Origin: Schistosoma haematobium
Lineage: Eukaryota; Platyhelminthes; Trematoda; Strigeidida; Schistosomatidae
DNA: 64,000 nt
Reading direction: 5' to 3'
Assembly (NCBI RefSeq): GCF_000699445.3
Contig: NC_067201.1
Location: forward strand, 17,849,501-17,913,500
Shown: positions 38,766 through 51,660 of the stretch, piece after piece
Position numbering within the stretch: position 1 is the stretch's first letter
Layout of the letters: the number at the start of each line of letters is the position of its first letter
The notes under the pieces: model-generated
What the model was told of the DNA's origin: nothing
Seen by the model: the letters and a program-made list of their open reading frames with translations, nothing else
Database searches by the model: none
Translations under genes and position numbers: made by a program

Positions 38766-39400
38766 CCTTCGATGATGGCCTATTAAAGCGACTCTTCTTA
38801 TCCAAACTTCCTCAACAGGTGCAAGCTGTGCTGGTCTCATTTCAAAACAACGCCGTAGACGAGCTAGATGCATCTGCCGATCGCATCTTAGAAATCACGG
38901 AATCTTCAATTGCCGAGGTTCTTTCAGTCAACGAAAACCTCAAACGACCCGGAATGACATAACAGAGCTATGTCATACACTTACACGTTATCTTAAATTT
39001 TGTAAAGACCGTAGATTGTCACACACCCTGAGAAGAAGCACTTCACGTAAGCGATCCGCCACTAGACTACGAGAGACTGATAACCCCGAATGGTACTGGT
39101 ATCATAACCAGTATGGAAAGTCCTTCAGAACTTTTAGGAAACCCTGCAATTTTCCCAACTCAAAATCGACCGACACGAAAAATAATTCGGGAAACTTCCG
39201 AGCCGACACGTGTTAACTGCAACCATAGCCGGCGATCATAGCCGTCTGTTATACATCATCGATGTGATAACGAGAGTTCGTTACCTCGTCGATAGTGGCG
39301 CAGAAGTCAGCGTTCTTCCTGAAAATTCTAACGACAGGCTTCATGAATCAGTTTTAAACTTACATTCTCCACAATTAAGGAAGTTATCGCTCAAGCAACA

Positions 39401-40953
39401 ATGCTTGCACATCAGGACACTCAAGCACTCATTAGTATCGCAGTAGACGCATCCGACTCAGCAATGGGAGGAGTCTTACAACAATGGGTTAACCACTCCT
39501 GGCAACCTTTGGCATTTTTATCTAGACGGTTGCCAGACACTGAATCGAGGTACAACACATTCGGTAGGGAACTCCTAGCTATGTATTGTGCTGTGCGGCA
39601 TTTTCAACACTCTATCGAAAGCCATGAATTTACCCTTTTCACTGACCATAAACCTCTTACTTTCTCCTTAAGCTCCTCTTCAGACAAGTACTCACCACGT
39701 GAGTCTCGACAACTGGACTACATTTCGCAGTTTACTGCAGATATTCAACACATTTCTGGAGCAAACAATGTAGTCGCAGACGGCTTGTGTCGAATAAATT
39801 CCTTGAACAGTTTCCAAGGAATCGACCTACTGAAACTCACCCAGCTTCAGAAAGAAGACACTGATCTTCAGCACGAGTTATCGTCTACAACCTTCAAACT
39901 ACGCATCAAGCAGATGGGAACAGGTAAGGAAACCATACTTCGTGACACATCTACAGGTGGGGATCACCCAATCGTGCCGAGACGTTATCGACGCAATGCC
40001 TTCAATACGTTGCACAAACTTTCTCATCCAGGTGTTCGTTCAACCATCAAGCTCATAGCAGAACGGTTTTGCTGGCCTGGCATGAATAAGGACGTGAGGG
40101 AGTGGGCACGCTCCTGTGTGGGCAGTCAAAAATCTAATGTTATCAGACAAAACAATTGTCCCTTAGGCTCTTTCAAAACTCCGGACGTTCGTTTCCACAA
40201 TGTTCATCTGGATTTGGTAGGACGTTTACCAGATTCAAATGGATACTCTTATCTCTTAACCTGCGTAGACAGTTTCACTCGATGGCCAGAACCAGTACCT
40301 CTCAGGGACATCACTACTGAAACAGTGGCCCACGCCTTCGTCAAACGATGGGCAGTTTGAATTTGAATTTTTCCGTCGTCTGACCACACTTTTAGGAATC
40401 ACTCGCTTCCGAACGACCGCATACCACCCGCAAGCAAACGAGTCGGTAGAACATTTTCACTGACAACTAAAAGCTTCACTATCAGCTGCAAACGTTTCAC
40501 AGTGGACCGACACTTTCACTCGTCTTACTAGGTATTCGCAATGCAGTGAAAGCTGACATCGGATACACTGCAGCTCAACTCGTTTATGGAGCAACACTTC
40601 GACTTCCGGAATTCGTGGATCATTCGTCCTCTTCAGTGAACATGGATCTAAAATCCTACACTAACAGGCTTACAAACGCAATGCGTTCAGTTAAACCTGC
40701 ATCCACTCGACCACAATCAACCGATGTTTTCGTTCAACTTGACTTACGATATAGTACACACGTTTTCGATCGTCGAGACTCGCATCGACGACTATTCGAA
40801 TCAGCATACGAAGGACCTTTCAAAGTTCTTCAACGTGAATCTAAGTACTATATGGTCGATAAGAACGGAACAAACGATAGCATCAGCATCGATCGATTAG
40901 AAGCAGCGTATTTAGAAGGAAATCCTATTCATGTCAATTTCCCTTTGGTATAA
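39401..40953 (+). pseudogene. gypsy RNase H and integrase remnant
   Basis: The 39401-40360 frame has RNase H motifs (SIAVDASDSAMGGVL, FLSRRLPDTESRY, FTDHKPLTF, DYISQFTADIQHI) and the integrase start (HKLSHPGVRSTIK, HLDLVGRLP). It stops at 40358, where the part of the integrase core carrying the second catalytic Asp is deleted. Integrase C-terminal sequence continues in broken frames and then at 40546-40953 (YTAAQLVYGATLRLPEF, YEGPFKVLQRESKYY). It is non-functional. Confidence 0.85.
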
Positions 40954-41736
40954 TCGCACAACACGACTCTTACGCTTATAATATCCCAACCGACAGGAAA
41001 CACACCCGATGATACTTCAATAGAACCAGAAAATAAACTTAAGACGACGCGTTCTGGAAGAAGGGTAAGATTTCCAGAACATTTAAATGATTATTGCACG
41101 CAAGGCACTACATGACATTTTATATAATCTCGATTTTTTTACCATAAGTAATATTTTATAAAAAGACAATTTTAATATGCTTATATGTTTTTACTTCGAA
41201 AAAACAAAAAAAACTTTGTAAAAATCCTTTTAAACGATATCACGTGTATATGAGTTTATATTCCATTTTTTTCGCGAGCATTGTGTTTTTACGCGCATAC
41301 GAGTGTATTTCGGTATGCACTTACATTTTCTTCTTTCTTTTCCAGGACGGCTGGAAAAGAACGATGACGTTTACGAGGAGCCGAAATTTTCACTGTACTT
41401 TTTCTTTTTTTTACTATACTGTACTTCATGCCGACTATATATCGAGAAAATGGAACTTGTTTTCTTTTTCATGTTCCGTTCAGCAACATGTCTGTGCAAG
41501 TGGAACGATAATTATGACATTTTGATAATGCAATTAGAAGACGTAGTTTACCAGGATTATGTGATATATTTGCGCAATACATTTCGAACAATCTGATTAC
41601 ACATATACTTGTTAAGAACATTTATATATGAAAATTAAGAGGTCAACTAGACAGGCTAAGGGTAAGTCATAACAAATGAAAAATATTAAAGTACACAAAA
41701 ACAAATGTGATTACCACTCTGGATAGTAAATCAGTA

Positions 41737-41940
41737 CTACCAGGGTAGGGTAAGTGTAAGCACAAATTGTTTTTGAACACATAATGAGGGTTTCAATTTT
41801 CGTATAGCCAAGGCTTCTATAAACCTTAGTATACGTCCTTGAAGGCTTTCGTACAACACAACAAATGCTGATTTGATATCAAACTTACGACCCGTCTCAA
41901 TCAAATGTTTCGCAATGGATGATGACGTCTGTCTATCCTG
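41737..41940 (-). pseudogene. Penelope-like element C-terminal fragment
   Basis: A 67-residue minus-strand frame ending in a stop at 41737 reads SSIAKHLIETGRKFDI, LRFIEALAIRKLKPSLC and TLTLPW. It parallels the intact PLE C-terminus at 62.05-62.27 kb (AIARHLLDTGHTINI, LRFAEAIMIKKLKPDLC, LSLPW). This is the segment after the GIY-YIG core. The frame is shorter than most, so it is easily missed. Confidence 0.75.
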
Positions 41941-41959
41941 TGATCTTATGACTCTTGCT

Positions 41960-44071
41960 TAATTTAGTATTCTTGAGTGCCGTATAGTTCAGTTTAGTCG
42001 AAATAATTATGGTATACTTAAGTATAGTTCTTGAAGCCTGTAACGAAACAGATCAGTTTAGTAAGTAGAGCTGCCTGTTCCTAAAGTGTATACTGATTCA
42101 AACCAGTCTGATTGAAAATAGGAAAGAAATGCCATTGGTACTGTTGCTGTAATACATTATAAGATAGCTTTAAGAATGTTTGATGTTTATTTCTAGACTG
42201 TACATCTATCACTGACCGTATTCTAAGATCACTGTCATTAAACAATTTCCCCATCAATAACATCGGTAGCAGGATAGCTAAGTGTCTGAGCTTTTATTTG
42301 CCTGCAGAAGAGCAGTATACAGTCTTGGAAGATGAGGGTTCTGTGTCTCAATTAAATGCAGCTGGCTGTGGACAAATGTTAAGAATCTTTTTGACAACTG
42401 GGACTTTTAGTTTATCAGACACTAACTCTGCTTGTATGTCTCCCTGTTAAACTAGACGCAGATGCATGGGAATACTTAAATGAGAGCAAAATAATAAAAG
42501 CATTGCGATACGGTACTAAGTCCATGTTATGCTTTGCACAAGTAATAGTAGCTGACCTGATCTAATATTCATGAACTCAAGGTAAGTCACAACTGCATAA
42601 ATTCTTTCCTAAAAAACATGTAATTTGGTTATTTATCTATTCCACATTTCTGACTAAATTCACTACTATTTTCTCATTTAGAATGCAACAGGAGTGAGCC
42701 TTCACAGATCCTAAGAACCGTTTCGCCCCTAGAACTATGGCCCTATGAAACTGTTTACGGGAGACCCAACTAACAGCAGATTATAAAAAGGATGCTGGAC
42801 TTCCATTTTAGTTTCACAACCACTTCCAGTACTTTTTGAGTTACTTCTTTTACCCTTTCGTTTGGAAAAAACAACCAAGACTGCAGCTTAACATTACCAG
42901 TGCAACTTTTAAACAGGGACTTCGTTTAAACCTTTGTTTGATATTCGATTCTTAATGAAAGTTCCTGAATAAATTCTTAAATATAATGCTACTTTGTTTT
43001 ATCTACTTAATCGTTGTAAGAAACTTGTGATATACGAGCCTCGCGGCACCTAGTCCATATGTAGTAAATTTAAGTGTGTTAGTACATATCTTCGTCATTT
43101 TCTTGGGAAAAATACAGACTCGGGTCCTCTCATAACTTATTCTAACCACCATGAGTTGTCACAGCAGCTGATGGATGGACACGCGTTACACATCCTGCTC
43201 GTACCTGCATCTAATCCCATAGCTCATTATTCAAATGCCATATGATAAGCATGCAATGCCCCTACACGCACTTATGGAATACTAGTAACTCAAAGGCACC
43301 CTGTATGGTGCCTTATATTGATCTACGCACTCGCTTAGCTCTTTAGTGAGAATATTACCACAGTTCTGCTAAAAATCTCATGAACCCCCCTATCTCCATC
43401 AAAACAAATAAGTCTGTATTTGCTGCATATAGCAATTTTGTTTTTCAGAACTAAGATATAACAGTAAGAATTGGAGTAAAATGGCAGTATACAGCAGATG
43501 CACGTGGTACATGTCTTCATTGATTAACTGAAATGGAGAATACGGATATGAGCTTAACAGGCTTATTTAGAAAGACTGTTGTCTACTTTGAACTTACTGA
43601 GTGAGAAATTTATACTGGAACTACGAATTATGTAGGAATCTAGACTCCCAGGGCGTACGAAGCACTCAAACTGGAAGACAGTTGTCCAAAAATAACTCGA
43701 ATATGAAGGTGAGAATTTGCAGCTACCTTTCATCGTAAGGGTGAATATGTGGAGATAGACCTGACAAGCTTATTTTGTAAATAGTTTTTACTATTTGTAT
43801 TTATTTTGTCAACCATTCACTGTATGTATATTTATCACTAAACGACTGTACCTGTTGTTTTAGTCAATGACCTTTAACACAGTTTCCGTTGTGATACTGA
43901 CATAGCGTGAAATACTGTTGCTGGCTAACAAATACACTGTTTCTCACACATTCCTCGTTCTATCTTCGTTTGTGATTGAGTTAACTGAAGTCCAAACCAA
44001 ATACTATCTACCTTTATAGACTGTAATTGGAGTATATCACATCCTACGTCGGATTATATCACTGGAGAGTT
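41960..44071. other. 2.1-kb stretch with no supported gene
   Basis: AT-rich sequence between the PLE fragment and the LTR element. Short open frames (such as 42081-42263 and 43335-43520) have no recognisable family. I see no repeat shared with the rest of the window. Confidence 0.45.
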
Positions 44072-44338
44072 TTTCGTGTCTATAGGTAACCCTCGTGCTA
44101 TTGATAGAAGAAACCAGACAAGTAGTGAATAGGTCTTTATTTCGATCTTAGCGCAGTCACAGTGGAGCGTGGAATTATCTGTTCAGACAAACAAAGGCTC
44201 TCAACGTTCAATATAAGATAATAGGGAATATAACGCTTATACAAAACAAGGAAGTGAATGAATACTTGAACAATACTGTTTTGGCATATACTTGGTTGTT
44301 TGGGGTCAACTCTTAACCAACCAACCTAAGCTGTTACA
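44072..44338 (-). repeat. 3' LTR of the young gypsy element
   Basis: It reads on the minus strand from TGTAACAGCTTAGG to ATAGACACGAAA and matches 50672-50938 base for base by eye. Confidence 0.93.
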
Positions 44339-46496
44339 TTAGCTTCCCCCTAGAATCGACTTCCGTAGGAACGTCGGTTCGATTAACCTATCTATCGAAA
44401 ACACCTTAGTTCTATTTCTCATCCAAAGGGAAAATTATCAACTCCCTCACTGTTTGACTTACAATCAGTGACGACTGACGCTGTCAACGATAGTCCATGG
44501 ATGTCTCTTCTTTACTAGCTTGTCATCTTATTTTGTAGCATGTGATTTCTTCTACAACTATCGACGACGGTCTGCTGCGTGCTTTCAAGAGAAAGTGTGA
44601 GAATGTGGAATAAGAATATCTGAGGAAGTGCCGCGAGCGGGCTACCCAACACCATGTTGGTGAGGTACGATTTTTCCGTGCTCAGACCGGCTATCAGGTG
44701 TTTACTCACCTGCCTCTTGAGTCGCCCTCAAGTAAAAAGTAAAGAAGAATCTACTTCAAAGGTAATGGTGAAAATCAAGCAAACCTGAAGAACTGCTCCA
44801 CTGCCTGCATAAAATAATAAGATACAAAGTGGAAATACATAAATGTAATTGATAGTTGTTCGGTTCCATGTAAGTGCTTGTCTCCAGAACGGATTGGTAT
44901 TCTGGAAGAGAATAGACATAGTGTAGATATCTTGTGCACGAAAAACCATGAAAACAAATAAAATACTCTTTTGTAATGCATATATGTAAAAGGGTAAACT
45001 TGCTAGAAGTTGGACTCTTTAACAAAATCGATCAAACGCGTGACCTTGAGCCTGTGACGACCGCGTTTTACAACTAGGTGCGTAACCAAGGGTGCATCAG
45101 AATACTCCACGAAAAGGAAAGGAATATACGGTTAAGAAGCAAAAAAAATTGTGTAGAGTATGCGGATCAAGTACAGTTGTGTCAAATACCCTTTTCTTGT
45201 TTGATTTAGGTATGCATGATATATTGAAGCAATATATCGTCAATTCATCCAAGTAACGAATTGGTTTGCACCTCAGAAGTGTGTAAGTCCTATTACTCAT
45301 TAGTATTATGAGTGATTAATTGGTGTAAGGAAATATTGAAGTCACTTTCTCCGTGGTCTGATGTGGCTTAACGGCTAAGCACGCGGTCTAGCATTCAGGA
45401 GGGCAGAGGTTCGAGTGCGTGTGGAGCCTGCGTTTTTGTTCACCAGGCCCACCTTCAATACGATGTTTGTTGCCCGTAAGTCGCGCACATATGAGAGAAA
45501 AATGACAAGAGGACAGATTGATATATCAAAGTGCCATATTGGAAAAGTATAAGTTCTTTGTTTACATGAATATTATCACTATAGAAAAAAACTACAAGTT
45601 TAGTAAATTTCCATTTTACGTTGTATTTAAACTAACGAATATATATATATATATATCAGTTATTGACATAAAATGTCTTTTTTATAACGCTAATGTTAAG
45701 TTCCAGGACTTTGTATGGGCCACTAATAATAATTGGTTTAACGTTGGCATAGTCGTGATATTCATATTGTCAGTTCAATGTTATAATTACTAACCAGTTC
45801 CCTTATAAGTTGTTTAAAATTAGGTATGTGGAATCAATGCGGCTGACATAGTAACCTTACAGTAACGCACTGTACTATATCTCCACGGTTATTGATTCTT
45901 AAATGTCAGAAATTTAAAAAAACCTGAATATTGCCAATAAAGATGGGTTATATGCTCACACTAAAAAGCATGCTGCAGGGAAACTGGTTAAGTCATTACG
46001 TAAGTTTCCTAAACATGAAAAAAATGATGAGAACTTTAATAAGTACTTGACTATGGTTTAATCCAAAATGTTTTGTCTAGAAAACTACTTATTAATGGTA
46101 GTATTAATCGTATCAAGCTACTAAACATATCCTCAACCGAAAACTTTTAGAAGTAGTTCATATGGTATATATGTATAGCCAGTCTACGTGAAAATGTATA
46201 TAAATATATAAGAAGTACAGCCAACATAGTTAATTAACCAGAAAAAGAAATTATAAAACTCGCCTGGGTTGCTTTTTGAATTCGTTGTATTTGCCAGTGT
46301 TAGTTGTATGAGTTTGATTAAAATCCTCAGCCATCGTTGCGGAATACCTAGCTTATGTGTCCAGTATTTTAAAAAATATTTAACATAACACGTATATATC
46401 AAAGGTAAAAGGTCTGGGGAGTTGTCGGTGAGATGGAATGAGGAAAAAAATTATTTTTAAGTAGATGCAGGGTGTGATTAGCTGCGTGGTTAGATT
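44339..46496 (-). other. 3' non-coding region of the young gypsy element
   Basis: Between the integrase stop and the 3' LTR lie about 2.1 kb, long for this family. It contains a polypurine tract next to the LTR, a tRNA-like remnant near 45.4 kb and a TA repeat near 45.64 kb. The overlapping small minus-strand frames at 44.5-45.3 kb show no known domain. It may include a nested older insertion, but I can see no boundary. Confidence 0.5.
45355..45440 (+). repeat. tRNA-like SINE head
   Basis: GTGGCTTAACGGCTAAGCACG resembles an A box and GAGGTTCGAGTGCG a B box. Acceptor-stem pairing is missing, so it is a tRNA-derived repeat and not a functional tRNA. It sits inside the long 3' region of the gypsy element. 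Confidence 0.45.
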
Positions 46497-49400
46497 TTAT
46501 CCTGCAGCCGAAACTGTCAACATCCTTGACTGACTAATTGGATGTGCCCAGCGAACCGTTTTAGTCATTTGTAAAGATTTATTATCTTTACATTTCGATT
46601 CCGTAATGGATTTGTCAGTTAAACGATCTAACAACACGTATGGTGGTTCATGATCTAGATAAGCCGGCTTTAGCCTATCAATACTTACTGTGTCGATGTT
46701 TCCATGTTTTTCTATCACGAAATATTTAGATTTTCTTGAGACGACTTTGAAAGGACCTTCAAATGGAGGACTGAGTGGTGCTTTTATTTTGTCACATCTT
46801 ATCCAGACGTGCGTGAAATTGCTTAGGTCTTTAGGTATATATACGGCGCGCGATTGTTCACGAGTATTAATCGGCTTAGTTTTAGACATGTGGTCCCGTA
46901 GTTGATCTACATAATTTTCTAAATTAAGTTTTTGACTGTTAGTATTAGGGTTAATAAATTCACCTGGTAGTCTCAGAGTTGTTCCGAAAACCAGTTCCGC
47001 AGCTGAACACTGTGCGTCAGTTTTGACAGATGTTCGTATTCCCAACATAACTAACGGTAGGAATTCTGTCCACTGATTGGGGTTTGAGTGAGATATAAGG
47101 GCGGTTTTTAGCTGACGGTGAAAACGTTCTACCATCCCATTAGCCTGAGGATGATATGCAGTGCAGCGTATCCTATTGGAGCCTAGAAGTTTAGCCAAGT
47201 TATTAAATAGTTCGGATTCGAATTGCGCTCCTCTATCCGTCGTTATTGTTATGGGTGTACCAAAAATGGTTACCCAGTTCTGCATGAAAACTTTGGCTAC
47301 TGTTTCCGCTGTGATGTCCGCTATCGGGATGGCTATAGGGAATCTGGTAAATCGATCTATGCATGTAAAAAGATAATTGAAACCGTTTGAACGTGGTAAA
47401 GGACCTACCAAGTTGATATGCACATGGGCAAAACGTGCATCTGGTTGCGAGAAAACACCTATGGGTGAATTTGTGTGACGATTAATCTTTGATTGTTGAC
47501 ATGCTGAACACTCTCTAACCCATTTGTGTACATCCTTCTGTAAATTCGGCCATATATATCTGGCATTGATTAGTTTTGTTGAAGCTTTTGCGCCAGGATG
47601 AGACAAAGAATGAAAGTTATTATATATCAGCTTTCGCATATTTTTGGGAACGAAAGGTCGCGGCATTGTCTTGGTCGTGTCACAATAAACTAGAATACCA
47701 TCGATAGGTGATGGGATTTGTTTTAAATTAAGACTTGAATTGTTTGTTTTAAGTAGGTTTTGTAATTCTAGGTCCTGCTCTTGTTCGTGTCTCAACGTTT
47801 CGAAGTTTACTGTAGACTGCTGTAGCACGTTCATTTCTAGTCTGGATAAAGCATCTGCCGTCTGATTGTCCTGACCTTTGACATGTCGGATATCGCTTGT
47901 GAACTGTGATATATAGTCAAGGTGTCGGACTTCTCGAGGTGAGTATTTATCGGCTCTCGCTTTTAATGCATTCGTTAATGGTTTGTGATCCGTAAAGACT
48001 ATAAATTCCCTACCTTCTAACATGTGTCGGAAGTGTTTAATGGTCAGGTAGATTGCAAGAAGTTCTCGCCCGAAGGTAGAATACCTTGTTTCGGCTGGAG
48101 CGAGTCTTTTCGAGAAGAAAGCAATTGGTTTCTAGGCGTTTTTAACCAGTTGGTTAAGAGTACCGCCTACTGCTTTATCTGAAGCATCCACCATCAAAGC
48201 AAGTGGGGAAAGAGAATTCGGATATATCAACGTAGTTGCTTGAGCCAGTTTATCTTTAAGCTGTTTAATAGCTTCGATGGCGTCAGAAGACAGTTTGAAT
48301 TCTTTTGGTTTTCCTTTAAGTGAATCTGTCAAAGGTTGCATTAATTGTGCACAACCTGGTATGAATCTGCGATAAAAGTTAATTAGACCTAGAAAACTTC
48401 TCAGTTGTGTTAGAGAACTAGGTATGGGGTATTGTTTGATAGTATCCACTTCTTTTTTGATAGGTTTAATCCCTTCTGGGCTTATTGTGTGACCGAGAAA
48501 TTCCAAAGTTTGAACACCGAAAACACACTTACTTTGATGTATGTTTATTCCATGTTCATCTAGTCTTTTCAACACTGCTTGTACATGCTGTTCGTGTGAT
48601 TGCAAATCGGGGCTGGCAATTAACAAGTCGTCTATATACCCCTGCGCAAATGGCATATCTCGAAGTAGGTTATCTATGAATCTTTGAAATGTCTGTGCCG
48701 CATTTCTCAGGCCGAATGGCATGCGTACAAACTCGAATAAGCCAAAGGGTGTAGTAATAGCTGTCTTGGGAATATCTTCATCAGCCACCGGGATATTGTG
48801 ATATGCCCTGACTAAATCAATTTTAGTGAATATGTTCATACCCTGTAAACCGTTTGTGAAATCTTGGATATGAGGTATTGGGTACCTATCTGGTACGGTT
48901 TGACGGTTTAGGGCTCTGTAATCCCCGCACGGTCGCCAGTCACCTTCATTCTTCTTTGGGACCATATGCAAAGGGGATGCCCATTGACTATCAGAGGGAC
49001 GGATAATACCCAATTGTAGCATATAATCAAACTCGGCCCTAGCGATTTTGAGTTTATCTGGTGCTAGTCTCCTGGGTTTTGCAAAAACCGGTGCACCTTC
49101 GGTTTTGATAGTGTGACTTACTTTTAGTTTGTCTTTAGAAGGCTGTGGGTTTGGTTTAGTTAAGTTTGGAAATTCCGCGAGTATATCTTGGAATTTCGCT
49201 GTTGTTACTGGAGGGGTTTGAATCAAGTTAAGAGAGCTGATGTGACTTTCTTTGCCTTTTGTGTAATACGAAGTTTCTTTTAGTGTTAATCGCCGTTTCT
49301 TGGTGTCAACTAGAAATTCGTATCTCTCTAGAAAGTCCATCCCCAGTATTGCCAGATCTAAGTCGGCTACCGTGAAAACCCAAGGGAATTGCCTCCTGAA

Positions 49401-49583
49401 CCCCAAATCTAGGGTTAAAGTTTTCTGCCCAAATGTCGCGATTTTAGTTTTATTTGCAGCTTGAAGTGTAATTGATGATGTTTCTCGACTAATCTCAGTT
49501 TTATTTTGAGGGATGATGCTAAGAGCAGCGCCAGTATCCACCAAGAAATTCAAGCCAGAGTTTCTGTCTCTAACATAAAACAA
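46497..49583 (-). pseudogene. gypsy pol: protease, RT, RNase H, integrase, one TAG
   Basis: One frame of 1,029 codons runs from protease ([13 protein letters not shown]) through RT ([25 protein letters not shown], active site GYIDDLL), RNase H ([24 protein letters not shown]) and integrase (zinc-binding HSLSHPG with CSACQQSK, then TTDRGAQFESE and GMVERFHRQL). A TAG at 48134-48132 splits it between RT and RNase H where related elements have Trp. The first integrase catalytic Asp is Asn (HINLVGPLP, near 47418), so integration should be blocked even if the stop were bypassed. pol lies in the -1 frame relative to gag, as is common in the group. Confidence 0.93.
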
Positions 49584-49630
49584 GCGACTGTTTTGGCGCC
49601 CCTCCTCAGCCGTCGCGACCTGGGGAGGGG

Positions 49631-50461
49631 TTACTCGTTTCCCGCTGCCTTAGGATTATGCTTAGGCCAGGCGCATGGTTGCATGCACTTGGTTGAGTTG
49701 ACACCAAACTTCCAGTGGTACCAACAAAACTGCCTAGATTGTCTGGACATTTGTGACCTGTTTTGTGACTTGGATCGTGGTCGTTGTGGTGACCTGCTCC
49801 TGTTTCTATGACCCATTTGCATTCTGGTGACAGCCTCAGTGAGACTCTTAACACTCGCAATGAGTCCTTCTATTACGGGGTCTTTTGCTGATTCTACTTT
49901 TTGTGTGTGATTTATTGTGCCTGATCCAGTTGGAGGACCTCTTTCCATTATTCTGTCGGCTATACGCGCTAAATGAGATAATGAGGTTACAGGATCTTGT
50001 GCATCCAAACAGTGTTGGACGTAGCATGGGAGAGCTTGTATCCATCCTTGTTTTAGGACTGCTTCACCCACTGAGACTTGGAGGTGACGTAAAAACTGTG
50101 ACGGCGACCGATCACCTAGTGTTTCACCTTGAAAAAGTCTTTGGATTCTTTGACTATCTGATAATGATAAACGGTTCATTATCTCTCGTCTTAAGATGGT
50201 GTATGGTTGTGGTGATGGTGGATCTAAAATCAAGTCACGGACTTCTTTGGCGACTGAAGGAGGAAGGATAGAACACAAATCTCTATAGCGAATCCCTTCA
50301 GATTTGATATTGTGTCTCGTGAAATAATGCTCTAGTTGAGCAAACCACAACTCAGGATCACTACGATCAAATTCTGGAAGTCGGGATTTCGTAGTCATAA
50401 CAGTGTCTATCTCCACTGGTGACAAATCATCCAGATTATGGGTTTCTATTGAGTCTGACAT
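49631..50461 (-). CDS. gypsy Gag with CHCC-type finger
   Basis: An intact 276-residue Gag from ATG 50461 to TAA. The N-terminal capsid-like part has [20 protein letters not shown] and [20 protein letters not shown]. The C-terminus is Arg/Ser-rich ([17 protein letters not shown]), followed by CWYHWKFG and KCMQPC. This spacing, C-x2-H-x9-C-x3-C, differs from the usual CCHC knuckle and is known for the CsRn1/Kabuki/Boudicca clade. It would package the element's RNA in cytoplasmic particles. Confidence 0.9.
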   Translation of the reverse strand: MSDSIETHNLDDLSPVEIDTVMTTKSRLPEFDRSDPELWFAQLEHYFTRHNIKSEGIRYRDLCSILPPSVAKEVRDLILDPPSPQPYTILRREIMNRLSLSDSQRIQRLFQGETLGDRSPSQFLRHLQVSVGEAVLKQGWIQALPCYVQHCLDAQDPVTSLSHLARIADRIMERGPPTGSGTINHTQKVESAKDPVIEGLIASVKSLTEAVTRMQMGHRNRSRSPQRPRSKSQNRSQMSRQSRQFCWYHWKFGVNSTKCMQPCAWPKHNPKAAGNE

Positions 50462-50671
50462 GAGGTATGTGACAAATATAGCAATAAAGTTAGCACGAAA
50501 AAATGGTTTCTATAACACGAATAACTTAAGGTAATTAAAAAAAAGAAAAAAAACTATTTATATATCCAACTTAGTTTACGGATAATCAGGTCTACTTTTA
50601 CGATTGAGTACAAAAAATATAATATTAATAACAAAAATGTGGTTAAATTTGTGTCCAAAAGGGCTCACCAA

Positions 50672-50938
50672 TTTCGTGTCTATAGGTAACCCTCGTGCTA
50701 TTGATAGAAGAAACCAGACAAGTAGTGAATAGGTCTTTATTTCGATCTTAGCGCAGTCACAGTGGAGCGTGGAATTATCTGTTCAGACAAACAAAGGCTC
50801 TCAACGTTCAATATAAGATAATAGGGAATATAACGCTTATACAAAACAAGGAAGTGAATGAATACTTGAACAATACTGTTTTGGCATATACTTGGTTGTT
50901 TGGGGTCAACTCTTAACCAACCAACCTAAGCTGTTACA
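50672..50938 (-). repeat. 5' LTR of the young gypsy element
   Basis: A 267-bp direct repeat of 44072-44338, spaced exactly 6,600 bp from it. In this orientation it supplies the promoter for gag. Confidence 0.93.
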
Positions 50939-50942
50939 AGTT

Positions 50943-51660
50943 CGTCAAACCGATTAGAACAACCAAGCATTTATAATTGTGGATTTACTGTACTAGACTA
51001 AAGCTGAACACGAATCAATTTGGTGAACTTAAATAAAGTCCCAACTTTCTATTGTATTTGTAATAATTAACTTATATATATTAACATTACTATTGATCTT
51101 TATTAACTTTGTTGATACTTTTTGCGTTTATTCATCGTCTGGTCCACCACAAACACATTAGGTACCGGTTGACATCATACCGTAAAGAAAATCACAAATT
51201 TGCGAGTGGTGACATATGATATTTAAAAAAAGTCAGCTTAATAACAGTTAATTACCTTTTTACTCCCTGATCATGACCTTTCGGGTTCCTTTTATGGCCA
51301 AAACAGCAAACATACACTACACACTGATAGCAGATTTCCGGCTTTTCAATGTTAGGCTTGCTTTAACGCACTACGTAATGGGTACAATACCTCAATTACT
51401 GCTATTTGGCATATTTTTTATAACAAACCCTCTGCAATAGATTGGTAGCATCTGTGACTTTGTCTATGGTTGTCGGAAGTCTGGGTCCTTTCGAAAACAA
51501 TACTGATATCCCCTACTGCTGGGCATTCAGTATTAGGTTGACTCGTTGGTGGGATGGTGTTGTCCATAATAATGAAGAAAATTAAAAACCGGAGATTGTT
51601 TACTTTCATTTTGCCGATAACATCATAAAGGACAGTTAAGAAAGAACATGCGGACAACTA
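50943..51660. other. intergenic, no feature seen
   Basis: AT-rich unique-looking sequence between the gypsy element and the next inverted-repeat element. Confidence 0.4.

Larger units (their letters stand above)
38480..41110 (+). mobile_element. collapsed Ty3/gypsy retrotransposon
   Basis: The order gag, protease, RNase H, integrase is readable on the plus strand. The gag start (38527) is interrupted by a short retroelement 3' end. A protease remnant near 39290 has VDSGAEVSVLP. The entire RT is missing: protease runs into RNase H near 39400. I see no flanking LTR pair. It belongs to the same broad group as the young copy at 44-51 kb but is clearly a different, older lineage. Confidence 0.85.
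44072..50938 (-). mobile_element. young Ty3/gypsy LTR retrotransposon (CsRn1/Boudicca-like)
   Basis: A 6.87-kb element on the minus strand: 5' LTR 50672-50938, gag, pol (protease, RT, RNase H, integrase), a 2.1-kb 3' non-coding region, then the 3' LTR at 44072-44338. The LTRs look identical throughout, so the insertion is very recent. A polypurine tract (AGGGGGAAG) precedes the 3' LTR. The primer-binding site after the 5' LTR (TTGGTGAGCCC) is close to tRNA-Trp. A 4-bp AGTT at 44068-44071 and 50939-50942 is the best target-duplication candidate. pol has one in-frame TAG and one altered integrase residue. Confidence 0.93.

Noticed and set aside
41244..41596. Two overlapping open frames of more than 90 residues
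   Set aside because: They are Phe/Tyr-rich translations of T-rich sequence in two frames at once, downstream of the collapsed gypsy element. No domain is visible.
45355..45440. Possible functional tRNA gene
   Set aside because: A- and B-box-like blocks are present, but no acceptor stem or anticodon arm folds convincingly. It is better read as a tRNA-derived repeat.
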